This document shows, piece by piece, positions 48,240-58,600 of a stretch of DNA of 64,000 nt; within the stretch, counting starts at the first letter, position 1, and each line of letters begins with the position of its first letter. The position numbers and the translations under genes were made by a program. The notes beneath the pieces were generated by a model that saw only the letters and a program-made list of their open reading frames with translations, was not told the origin of the DNA and searched no databases. The stretch covers positions 68,653,482 to 68,717,481 of the forward strand of contig CM070562.1 in the NCBI GenBank assembly GCA_036346405.1, written 5' to 3'. This DNA comes from Phyllostachys edulis. Lineage: Eukaryota; Streptophyta; Magnoliopsida; Poales; Poaceae.

Positions 48240-49340
48240 TTGTTTCCCTAATCTCGAGGATCGCTCCCAAGGGAAACTCAGACAACACAACTATTTTGTG
48301 CGCTGAAAATAATGCCGCAGCTTCTCAAGACATGAGGAGGGCATATAGAAGTTTTTGGACCTGAAGGTAACGCTCCTTAGGCCCATGTAAAACTTCACTC
48401 ACGTAGTAAACTGGTCGTTGTACGTTTTCACGTTCTACGACTAGTACTGCGCTTACTGCCTGTGGCGTGGCAGCTAGGTAAATTAAGAGCGTTTCTTCTG
48501 GCTTCGGAGAGACCACTCAAAACCTTCGTGTTTCCTTAGAAGTTTAAAGAAAGGTAGTCCTTTTTCTCCCAGTCTTGCGATGAAACGACTTAAAGCCGCC
48601 ATGCACCCAAAGTGAGTTTCGAACTTCTTTCCTTGTGGTTGAGGGCGATCCGGAGAATGGCCTTGATCTTTTCGATTTGCTTCGATTCCCGTGATAGATA
48701 CTAGGAATCCAAGTAACTTTCCTGAAGAGATTCCGAACACACACTTCTCAGGATTGAGTCTTAAGCGATGTTTTCTGAGGTTGTCGAATGTTTCTTGCAG
48801 GTCAGTAATATGATTAAGTCTCTTGATGCTTTTAACAACTAGATCATCAACATACGCCTCTAGATTTCGGCCTAATTGAGATGAAAAAGTTGCTTGCATC
48901 AAGCGTTGAAAAGAAGCGCCAGCATTTTTTTAGACCAAATGGTATTTTGACATAGCAAAATATACCAAATGGTGTAATAAATGCGGTCTTTTCTTCATCG
49001 TCTAGACACATATTGATCTGGTGGTATCCGAATATGCATCTAAAAACTTAACATTTCACAACTGCGCAGAGAATCAACCAACCGATCGACTGAGGTAAAG
49101 GAAAATCGTCTTTTGGACAAGCTTTATTAAGATCAAGAAAGTTCACGCACATACGCCATTTGCCGCTTGACTTTCTAACCATTACAGGTTAGCCAACCAC
49201 TGGTGGTGACCCTCTTATAAAGCCCGCTTTAAGTAGCTTATCCAATTCTAATTTAATAGCATCTCGTCGATCGGGGCAAATCTCCGTAATTTTTGTTTTA
49301 CGGTACTTTGTCGCCGTAGCTAGCTTGTGCTCGATCACCT
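48240..49340 (-). pseudogene. Element B reverse transcriptase and first RNase H
   Basis: RRDAIKLELDKLLKAGFIR, KWRMCVNFLDLNKACPKDDF, ITPFGIFCYVKIPFGLK and AYVDDLVVKS (catalytic YVDD) give the RT. LYLAATPQAVSAVLVVERE and RPVYYVSEVLHGPKERY give RNase H. Several frameshifts (near 48900 and 49000) and a stop after PPVVG break the frame. Confidence 0.9.
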
Positions 49341-50060
49341 CCACCGGGACTCGGGCATGTCGGATGCTTGCCACGCGAAGACATCTGCGTTAGCTCGGAG
49401 GAAGGTGACGAGGACGCCTTCCTACTTGGGGTCGGAAGTATCCCGTCGATGCGATCTTCGAGGGCTCCCTGCCCGTGAGGAACCTCTTTGACCTTGTCGT
49501 TCGGCTTTGGTGTAGCTTTAGGCTTCGACTTGCTAGTCGAAGGCTGACTTTCTTCTCGAGCTGGTATTTGTCCAACTATCTCGAGGGATCGACGGTCGCA
49601 GGTATGCGCCATCTTCTTGTTACAATGAATTGTGATTACTGCTTTGGGACTTGGCATCTTAATACATTGATATCCATAATGAGTAGCCATTAAGAATTTT
49701 GCCAAAGTTGGTCGTCCGAGTATGGCGTTATATGCCGTATCGAAATCAACCACATCAAAGGAGATTTTCTCTGTCCCGAAATTACTTGGTGAACCAAATG
49801 TTAAAGGAAGAGAAACTTGACCAATCGGTTTGGCCGAAGATCCCGAGACGATTCCATGGAAAGAGTATCGTGCGATCTTACCTTAGTCCCGGTACTTGCA
49901 TTTCATCCGGGCACTCATAAATAAAATATTTAACGAGTCGCCATCATCAACCAAAACTCGATTGACCCGACAATTGTTGATGGTGGGTTCGACCACGATC
50001 GGATACCGACTGTCGAAGTCAGTAATCGAGCAGTCACCCTTCTCAAAGGAGATGGTAACT
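49341..50060 (-). pseudogene. Element B protease and PR-RT linker
   Basis: NCRVNRVLVDDGDSLNILF lies at the protease active site; element A has VDGGSSLNILF there. FDTAYNAILGRPTLAKF is the conserved second block. The linker is Lys/Pro/Ser-rich. A frameshift lies near 49890. Confidence 0.8.
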
Positions 50061-51583
50061 TCTGACCACTTCGGTAATTTATTGACAAGAGGAGGATCTA
50101 TGGAGTTTACCTCACGTTCGGCAGCCTTAAGCTGTCTCTTTGATTCATATGCCGATGATCCCCCGTAGATGTGCTCAACGGTGTGTTGCGGATCCTGGAA
50201 TGGCATCTCCTCCTCGTCATCTGATGACTTATGACCACTCGTTTGCCCTACCTGCTCGAGAGTGGGAAGTGGTCCTTTGCCGTTGTAGTAGTCTTCAAGC
50301 TTTCGTTGGAAGACCCGGCAGTTGCGAAGGTCATATCCTCCCTTTTTATGGAAAGGACACCACCTAGGCTTATCATTTTTCCGATCAGGGTGCTTACCTT
50401 TGCCTCGGTCAGAGTGTAGCTTGGAGGTGCGTGGCTCTTTATCATTCACAGCCAAGACCTCTTTGGAACTGTTGGCTTGGAGTTTTTGACCCTTCGCCTT
50501 GTTCTTGGACTTTTTTGCTTTCTTATCTTTCTTCTTACCAATGTCACCTAGCTCTCGAGAGGTATTGTCTTCTCGATCTATTGTGTTGTTCCACTCGACC
50601 GCCTCAGAGGCAGTTGCATATCGATCAGCCATCTCAAAGAGTTCAACGACAGAAGTAGGCGGATTCAAAGCAATGTCTTCTGTTATCCTTCTACTGTGGA
50701 CTCCTTGCTTGAAAGCCCTGATGACAGATGAATCAGAAACTTCCGGAATTGAGTTACGAACCTGACTAAATCGCTTGATGAATTGGCGCAAAGTCTCGTT
50801 GTCGTTCTGTCTCATCCGGTGCAAGTCCTCCTCCTTCCCGGGGCGATTGTAAGTGCCTTGGAAATTTGCCAATAGAAGGTCGCAGAGGTGTTGCCAAGAG
50901 TAAATCGACTCGAGTGGTTGGTTCAGTAACCACGATCGAGCAGATCCTTCAAGCATAGTTGGAAGGTAATTTGCCATTACATGCTCTCCTCCTCCTGCTG
51001 CTCGGACAGCTGTTGTGTAGATTTGAAGGAATTCGATGGGATTTTGGGAACCATCGAACTTCTCCATGTTCACTGGTCGAAAACGAGGTGGCCAGCGAAC
51101 AGCTCAGAGATCAGGCGAGAATGCCCGACATCCAGTAATGACTTCTTGACGCCTCCTTTGCAGGAAAGAAGGGTTGATATCATCAGGTGGTCGTACTCGA
51201 CGATACCCAGTAATAGGTTGACCTGACCTGTAATAGGTCTCGGCCCTACGAGGGGAATACTCCTCGTAGTTCATCCGTTGCTGCAGATTCCCATGTCGGT
51301 ATGGTGAGCGATCACCTCTCCGAGGGGTTTGTTGATTATCAGTCGTTCGAAAGACATTTCTTTGAGTAGGAAATCGATGCGACTTACTGTTGCGTCGATT
51401 CCTTTGTGGTGATATGATCGATCGACTGGTAGCTGAAGAAGTCGTATTGCTACGATTTCCTGAATGATGCCGACGAGGTGCTTCCAGCTTTTCCATCGTA
51501 GACCGAAGCCTTTGTGCGATCTCCTCAACGAAGAGGTCGTACCCCGGCGCTCGAGCGAGCTCTCGAGTTGGATTCTCGAGCAA
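49883..51583 (-). pseudogene. Element B gag
   Basis: The capsid-type domain in the long frame 51073-49883 starts NMEKFDGSQNPIEFLQIY and continues LPTMLEGSARSWLLNQPLES, FIKRFSQVRNSIPEVSD and VVELFEMADRYATASEAVEW. A basic KKDKKAKKSKNKAK tract and a zinc-binding-like CPFHKKGGYDLRNC (CHC) segment follow. The upstream frame 51583-51104 (LENPTRELARAPGYDLF ... FLQRRRQEVITGC) is the basic N-terminal part and is separated by one stop (TGA after FSPDL). Confidence 0.88.
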
Positions 51584-52464
51584 ATCATTGATGTGCTGGA
51601 GTTCTTGAGCTTCCTCTGACTGATATTGAATGCGCCCAGGTAAACTCTTCTGGGCCGCAATCTTCCTTCATCGAGTAGCTTCAAGATCTTCCTGTCGCCG
51701 ACTCTTGAGGCGCCTCAATGAAGTGCGAGTATGTCGAGGATTTCCTTCGCGCTCATGAAGGTGTTGGTCGGTTCGCCATCGGTGGTGTTCTTGCCCGCCA
51801 TGAGGGGCGAGTGCATGATCTTGGGAGCGTCTCCATCTCGGTTTCTAGGAGAGTGACCTTGATCCGAGGGAAGGACTAAGACCTCCCGCTGATGATTTTC
51901 ACTTGTGCTCGAGGCCTCCCACTTGAGGAGTAGTCGAAAGACACCATCTGGCGACTTGGAGTAATCCCCTCCAGGTAGGGGAACTCCGGGTTATAACCGT
52001 CTCCGTCGGCAGGTGGGATCTGTGGAGAGATGGTCGAATTTGCAGGAAAAGCATGCTTGATCCCGCTCTCTCTGGCCATCCGAGAGAGAGAATCACCAGA
52101 TCTTTGGTGAAGTCTCGAATTGTAGCTTCAGAACTTGCCTCACCAAGTCGGACCGCCTTAGGGGGACTCGGACATTTCGAGGTAAAACTCTCGTCGTGTT
52201 GTGAGTCCACCTGGGTGTAGTCCTGGTCAGATTGACCCTTGTCCTTTGAGAGGGTAGATTCCTCTCTTGGACGTACTGTTGTGGGGGATATGGATCCCTC
52301 CTCATCTCCATCAGCGGCATTGTCTCCTGGATCTGCGGGAAGATCACCGGAGGCGCAGTTCCATTGATGAGTCATCACTCGGCTCAGAATCGAAACCGCA
52401 TCCTTGTCGACGTCACAGATCCGCCAAGTCGAACCAGTTCTCCTCGCTCCATTCTCCGCCATGA
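51584..52464 (-). pseudogene. Element B gag leader region (N-terminal)
   Basis: The minus-strand start is at 52464. A neighbouring frame reads EWSEENWFDLAD, which matches MTREWNEENWFDLAN in A and TWDEENWFDLAD in E, so this is the conserved gag N-terminus with an early shift. A Ser/Asp-rich, poorly conserved region follows (SPTTVRPREES, QVDSQHDE). Confidence 0.7.
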
Positions 52465-52516
52465 GTGCATGAGATTTGGAAAACAGAGAGTATGTTGACA
52501 AGAGATTACCGGAAGA

Positions 52517-52536
52517 TCCCCACGGTTGGCGCCAAC
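52517..52536 (-). other. Element B primer-binding site region
   Basis: Directly after the LTR in minus reading: GTTGGCGCCAACCGTGGGG. TGGCGCC-type sites are the usual Tat PBS. A has GTTGGTGCCGATCATGAGG at 62766-62748 and E has GCTGGCACCGTCCGTGGGG at 60747-60729. Confidence 0.8.
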
Positions 52537-53276
52537 TGTCAGTGTTTTAGAACCGAACTTACGTAAAGATTGTTTGATTCGGGGGGTCTCCTAGAATGGA
52601 ATCACGCAGAGAGATTGACACGGGGATTTTTATACAGGTTCAGGCCTTCTCCGGGGAGAATAATAACCCTACTCCTATGTGTGTATGGTATTGAGTGTAT
52701 TCTGAACAACCAGGGGAAAAGCCAAGACTATTACAGATGATAGTGCTAAACTGTCTCCCTGATGGCCCGATTCGATCCGCCTTTTCCTTCTCTGATTGCC
52801 ACCTTTATATAGTATGTGAAGGAGCGTAGCCCAGTGAAGCGGCGCCTCATCACATCTCAGAATGGCGACGTTGGTAGTAATCACCGGCGATAACTCCTCC
52901 ACGCCGCCAATGACTATATACCGTAGATAATGGAGCATTACGTGCTATTACTTGGCGAGTAACAAACAGATGATGGTCGTTTGAATCCCTTAATCAATTG
53001 GGCCCACTTGTGCGTAGGTTTAATTGATCATAAGGTGGTCGAGTGACCTAGTCGTAGAAGAACCTACGACTATAAGGTAGTCGTAGCAAGACTTACGACT
53101 ATGGGGTAGTCGTAGCATAACTTACGACTATGGGGGTGGTCGAGAAGAACTTATGACCACCAAAGAGGCTCTTCCCTTATAACATTTAAGGGTATACTCA
53201 AAATATATGACGCCATATTTACCTATAATAAGAATTATAGATAAAAGATAAAATGAGGATTATTATATCCTCGTCA
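52537..53276 (-). repeat. Element B 5' LTR (740 bp)
   Basis: Plus reading TGTCAGTGTTTTAG...CCTCGTCA. It is nearly identical to 38493-39242, with clustered small indels around 52827-52870 and 52960-52985. It contains the GTCGTA array at 53035-53160. Confidence 0.93.
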
Positions 53277-53666
53277 GAACCCTATCAGCCTCTCTTGTTT
53301 ACACTTGTATGCATTATATTATGTTATTAGGTGTAACTTGCGAGCACAGAAGTTATGCTCACTCTTGCTAAATAAAATTTATTCAGGTGAAGATTATTAT
53401 CAAGACGGTGAGAATCAGGATGACTAGGCTACGCCCCAAGACGATTGCATGTGGCGAATCGTGTGGCCTACCTATTTATTTTGTTTCCGCTGTTTCTTTA
53501 TATTTGGCCTTGTGCCTAATTTTGTAATAAACTCTAATTATCAATTAAAAAATGCATGATATGATTTTGCTATTGCTTTTGTTTCATTGTGTACACTAGC
53601 TACTCCTAGACTAGTGTATGAAACACAGAGAATCCGAGATCCTTCGTTCCCAGGTTCGACAAATAG

Positions 53667-54560
53667 TTTGCAATGCCTGAGCTGGTTGGTGTATTTGCCT
53701 GCTATGAAACTGGCATTGTACACACCTTTTAACCAACTCTCTAGCATCATGAAGGGCCGTTGACCAATAAAAACATTGTCGGAAGGTTTTACCGACCAGC
53801 GTTCTATAAGAAGCCTGAGTTCGACAAATGCCCACATGTATGTTGTGAAGAAGATTTAATCCCATGGAACCCCTTGAGTACCTCTTTTATAGAGGACTCC
53901 TTTGACCAAAGTATATATTTTAGCCTTACAGGATAAACGATCTGCCTCGAGATCGTTATCGGGTATTGTACCCTTCTGAAGATACTCGTAGATGGAATTC
54001 ATTCAGGTATCCTCGTACTCTAGAGAGATTGTCTAAATAGGAGGTGTCTCTGGTGTTTCGGCCAGAGACCGTTTTTGGAGTTGCTCCAAGAAGACTCTTT
54101 GTGGTACTTGAGATCTAGAAGAAGCTATTCGAGCTAACTGGTTGGCGAGAAAATTATCCCTTCGAGGGATATATTGTAACTCGAAACTGAAAAAATGCTT
54201 TTCAAGCCTTCAAACTTCTGATAAGTACTGAGACATGGTTGGATTAGAACACTGGTATTCTTTTCCGACTTGATTCACAAGTAGTTGAGAGTCTCCTCTC
54301 ACGAGTAGTCGTCGAATCCCGAGCGCTTTCGCTGCTTGTATGCCAGCCAATAAACCTTCGTACTCTGCCACGTTGTTAGTGGTAGAAAAGTGTAAATGAA
54401 TAGCATACTTTAAGGTCTATCCTGTAGGAGATTTCAGGACCACCCTAGCCCCTGAGCCACTTAACGTAAGTGATCCATCAAAGTACATCGTCCATTGGTC
54501 GTGGGTATCGTACTGGAGATCCTGAACTGGTTCAGGATTTGTCCATTCGGCGACAAAGTC
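53667..54560 (-). pseudogene. Element A integrase N-terminus and archaeal-type RNase H
   Basis: Minus reading: LLHNIHVGICRTQASYRTLV and RCVQCQFHSRQIHQPA (the zinc-binding H/C residues, C-x2-C intact). Upstream comes the second RNase H (about 54510-54170), with its catalytic-block sequence near 54500. Element C begins right after ALQTI, so this half was parted from 25540-26420. Confidence 0.82.
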
Positions 54561-54599
54561 TGCTAAGATCTGGGATTTAATGGTCGTTCGAGACACGAA

Positions 54600-55658
54600 A
54601 TGGAGGTCGAACTCTCGAAGTTCTACGGACTATTTTACCACACGTCCCGCTGCTTCTCTGTTATGGAGGACCACTCCTAAGAGAAACTCAGACGGCACAA
54701 TTATCTTGTGTGCCTGAAAATAATGCTGCAATTTCCTCGAAGACATGAGGAGGGCATATAGAAGTTTTTGGACCTAAGATTATCACTCCTTAGGCCTGTG
54801 TAAAACTTCACTTATGTAGTAACCTAGTCGTTGAACGTTTTCACATTTTGCGGCTAGTACTGCGGTCACTGACTGTAGCGTGGCAGCTAGATATATTAAG
54901 AGTATCTCTTCTGGTTTCGGAGAAACCAGAATAGGAGCATTCGTAAGATATCTCTTGACATCCTCGAAGGCCTTGTTTGCCTCCTCTAACCACTCGAAAC
55001 CCTCGTGCTTCCTGAGAAGTTTGAAGAAGAGGAGTCATTTTTCTCCTAGCCGTGTGATGAAACGACTTAAAGCCACCATGCACCCTATGAGTTTCTAGAC
55101 TCCTTTCTTCGTGGTTAGAGGTCGCATTTGTTCAATGGCCTTTACCTTTTTAGGATTTGCTTTGATTCCTCGTGTAGAGACAAGGAATCCAAACAATTTT
55201 CCCGACGAGACTCTGAACACGCACTTCTCAGGATTGAGTTTCAAACGGTGTTTTCTAAGGTTGTCGAATGTTTTTTGCAAATCGAAAATATGATTAAGTT
55301 GCTTGATACTTTTTACGACTAGATCGTCAACGTAGGCTTCCAAATTTTGGCCTAATTGAGGTGAAAAAGTCGTTTGCATCAAGCATTCAAAAGAAGAGCC
55401 AGCATTTTTTAGACCAAATGACATTTTGACATAGCAAAATATTTCAAATGGTGTAATAAATATGGTTTTTCCTTCACCTTCTAGATACATACTAATCTGA
55501 TAATAACCAGAGTATGCATCTAGAAAACTTAACACTTCACAACCAGCAGTAGAGTCAACCAATTAATCGATGCGAGGGAGAGGAAAATCATCTTGTGGAC
55601 AAGATTTATTAAGATCAGTAAAGTCTACACATATACGCCACTTACCATTAGAATTTCT
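54600..55658 (-). pseudogene. Element A RT and first RNase H (cut by D2)
   Basis: The open frame 55562-55095 has FLDAYSGYYQISM, ITPFEIFCYVKMSFGLK and AYVDDLVVKS (catalytic YVDD), then FGFLVSTRGIKANPKK. KWRICVDFTDLNKSCPQDDF precedes it up to the D2 insertion at 55659. RNase H follows at about 55060-54640 with RNA-strand-cleavage block remnants. Confidence 0.88.
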
Positions 55659-57244
55659 TGTTGGGTTGCGGGGTAGGCTACGATAGCTACAAACAAAATC
55701 TACCACGCAGACCAGGAAGCCAAGCAAGTAGATGATCACAGATCGTTACCACCAAACGCGGAGAGCGGCGGAAGAAGGGTTGGAGCAGCACCGTCCAACG
55801 AAGAGCGTCGATGTAGTGGTCGTAGTCGATCGTCCAACGTCCAGCAAGTCGATGCAGTGGTTGTAGTCGATCGTCTCCTCCAGCAACCTCTGCAGTTCCT
55901 TGTGAAGATCGCGGATCGTCCTCAAGCGCAACAATCGTAGTAGCGCCTCTACGGTATCCACACGTCCAGGGCAGGAACAACCATATGCCGGTGTGCTAGC
56001 ACCAAGTCGCACGGCAGAGCTCTCAGGAAGATGGCGGCTAGGGTTTTGGTGGTGTTTTTCCGCGTACTCCCAACAAATTTCATGCATCTCCTTATATAGT
56101 GCTCGTGGACGGATCTTATCCGACACACATTTAATCGTATTCGCATCGGGTTTGTTCCAACCCGTTAAGTGTGTGACCCAGAGGTTCATGTGTAGTTCGG
56201 TTGTGACTCGGAAACCGCTTCCGATCACGAGTCGACGGCTCCTAGCGTAACATATCGATTCTCGAATACACACAAATTATATCGAATCTAACCTTAATGC
56301 AATATAATCTACGACTGTGTCCTCATCACTTACGACTGTGTCCTATCTTTATACGATCATTCAGATTTGGTCATGACCAGATTCATAATTGCTTACAACC
56401 TGTGTTACGACCACTCTGGACTACGTTCGACCAGTCACGACCAGCTCAGTATCAGATATCGACATCAAATTCAGAATCGCTTGAACTAAGTGACCTACTC
56501 GTGTATACTCCCTTTGCCTCATGATGTCTGGTTGAACTCCAGGTGAGATGATGTGTCATCCATGGACTATTCAATTCTTTCTCGATCGAGTGTCGGATAA
56601 CTTCTCGTGGTCGAACACTTCGACTACTAGTGGCATGGCCATGCACTTTCTTTATCCGATCACAACGAGGGGCCCAGAGACATCTCTCCTGTTATGTTAG
56701 GAGGGGCAAATCCCATATCCGACCAGTCACATTCCTCTCCATGTTTCATAGCATACCCAAAAGCTACCTTTATAACTACCCGATTCATTGTAGCGCTTTG
56801 GCAACCCCTAAGAGTGCTATTACACATGTAGGAAACCATCTTGATCTCGTGTCTAAGGATTATACATCATCATTGCTTGAGACCAACTAACGACACATAG
56901 AGTCATAACAATCTCAATAGTATCTCAAGGTGGGTCTAATCCAACATCATGTTCTCCAACATGTGTCCATATTATTGGTTTGATATCTCCATATCTATGA
57001 CTCGTGAAACATAGTCATCAACCAATACATATGCTAGTCTATTCATATGTGTCCTCATATGTTTCAGGCCGAGTGAACGATAAGAATAACTATCGTATAA
57101 ATATATAGTTTCACAACCAAGTCACATACTTGATAATAAATATTAACAATATTATTCTAGGAACAGGATAACATATTATCCAATGTCATGAACATAATGA
57201 AATATAATCATCTCTATGATTGCCTCTAGGGCATATTTCCAACA
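55659..57244 (-). mobile_element. Solo LTR D2, Copia-type (1,586 bp)
   Basis: It is the reverse orientation of D1 and the same family. Plus reading TGTTGGGTTGCGG...TTTCCAACA, with TSD TTTCT at 55654-55658 and 57245-57249. It disrupts the RT of A between the VRK and GKWR motifs. Confidence 0.92.
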
Positions 57245-57249
57245 TTTCT

Positions 57250-58600
57250 CACCATTAAAGGATTAGCTAACCACTCTAGGTGGTCAACTTCTCTTATAAA
57301 TCCTATACTAAGTAGCTTGGTCCAATTCTAATCTAATAGCCTCCCATCGATCAGGTGCAAATCTCTATAATTTCTATTTTACAGGTTTCTTGTTAGGCCG
57401 TAGAGCTAGCCTGTGTTCGATCACTTCCCTAGGGACTCCAGGCATGTCCAATGCTTGCCACACGAAGACATCTGCATTAACTCGGAGGAAAGTGATGATG
57501 GCGTCTTCTTATTTGGGGTCGGAAGTAACCCCGATACGAACAGTCCTCGAAGGCTCCTCTGGATCCAGTGGAACTTCTTTGACCTGGTGATTCAGCTTCG
57601 GCGTGGCTTTACGCTTCGACTGCATGGTCGAAGGCTGCTCTTTGCTTGCTTCTCGAGTTGGTATCTGGCCAACCATCTTGAGGGATTTGTGGTCGTACAT
57701 AAGTGTCATCTTCTTGTCGCAGCGAACTGTGATTACTCTTTTGGGACCTAGCATCTTAAGACATTAATACCCATAATGAGCAGCCATTAAGAATCGTGCC
57801 AAAGTTGATCATCCAAGTATAGTATTATACACTTATCAAAATCGACCATATCAAAGGAGATTTTCTCTGTCCTGAAGTTGCTTGGAGAACCAAACATTAC
57901 AAGCAAAGAAACTTGACCATGAAATGAGTATCGTACATGTTTTATTCTGGTCCGAGGGACTTGCATCTCATCCAGGGCACTTGTAAATAAAATATTTAAT
58001 GAACTGCCACCATCAACCAATACTCGATTTACTCGACAGTTGTTGATGGTGGGATCGAACATGATTGGAAACCGACCAAGTCGAGTGGAAGGGTTCGGAC
58101 AATCATTTTTCTCAAAGGAGATAGTGACCTCCGACCACTTCGGTAATTTATTGACAAGAGGAGGGTCAATGGAGTTTACCTCTCGCACGATGGCCTTGAG
58201 TTGTCGCTTTGACTCGTACACCGAAGATCCTACAAAAATATGGTCGATGGTATGCTTTGGATCCTAAAACGGTATCTCTTCATCGTTGTCTGACTGCTTT
58301 CGACCACTTGCTTGCCGTACCTCTTCGAGAGTAAGAAGCGGTTCCTTGCCGGTGTAGTAGTCCTCGAGTTTTCGTTGGAAAACTCGGCAATTGCGAAGGT
58401 CATATCCTTCCTTTTTATAGAAAGGATACCACCTAGACTTGTCATTCTTCCGTTCTGGGTGTTTGCCCTTGCCCCGGTCGGGGTATGGCTTGGAACCCCG
58501 AGGCTCCTTATTACTTACAGCCAAGACTTTCTTTAAACTGTTGGCTTGAGGCTTTTGGCTGAGTCCCATTGAACTTCTCTATGTTGGCTAGTCAGACCCT
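57250..58600 (-). pseudogene. Element A RT start, PR and gag 3' part
   Basis: MVDFDKCIILYL-type block, VRVNRVLVDGGSSLNILFTS (intact protease motif), KWSEVTISFEKNDC, CPF/YPFYKKEGYDLRNC (zinc-binding-like) and KVLAVSNKEPRG. The frame 58569-58264 then joins, out of frame, to NIEKFNG at about 58590: about 240 capsid residues present in B are deleted here. Stops and shifts are common. Confidence 0.82.

Larger units (their letters stand above)
38493..53276 (-). mobile_element. Element B: full-length Tat-type Ty3 element, containing D1
   Basis: LTRs lie at 38493-39242 and 52537-53276, with TSD GAACC at 38488-38492 and 53277-53281. Minus order: PBS, gag, PR, RT, RNaseH, archaeal-type RNaseH, IN. The spliced antisense ORF is on plus, with a repeat block between the two. 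In the first ~290 bp the two LTRs differ by about six transitions by hand alignment, so B is the younger Tat copy. Frameshifts and stops still interrupt gag-pol. Confidence 0.92.
26421..53661 (+). mobile_element. Element C: Del/Tekay chromovirus, containing H and B
   Basis: LTRs lie at 26421-29548 and 35808-53661 (the latter interrupted by B). TSD AATAG is at 26416-26420 and 53662-53666. It has a PBS at 29554, an extra ORF, gag with zinc knuckle, PR, RT, RNaseH, integrase and a C-terminal chromodomain in the usual Ty3 order on plus. Long LTRs and the IN/chromodomain sequence fit the Del/Tekay clade. Many stops in gag and pol show that it is inactive. Confidence 0.9.
35808..53661 (+). repeat. 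Element C 3' LTR, split by element B
   Basis: Made of 35808-38492 and 53282-53661. The LTR text breaks at GCAAAATGAACC and resumes with CTATCAGCC after B, exactly as in the intact left LTR. Its first base pair TG has become TC. It has the TATA box near 36434 and the GTCGA array at 36863-37085. Confidence 0.92.
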
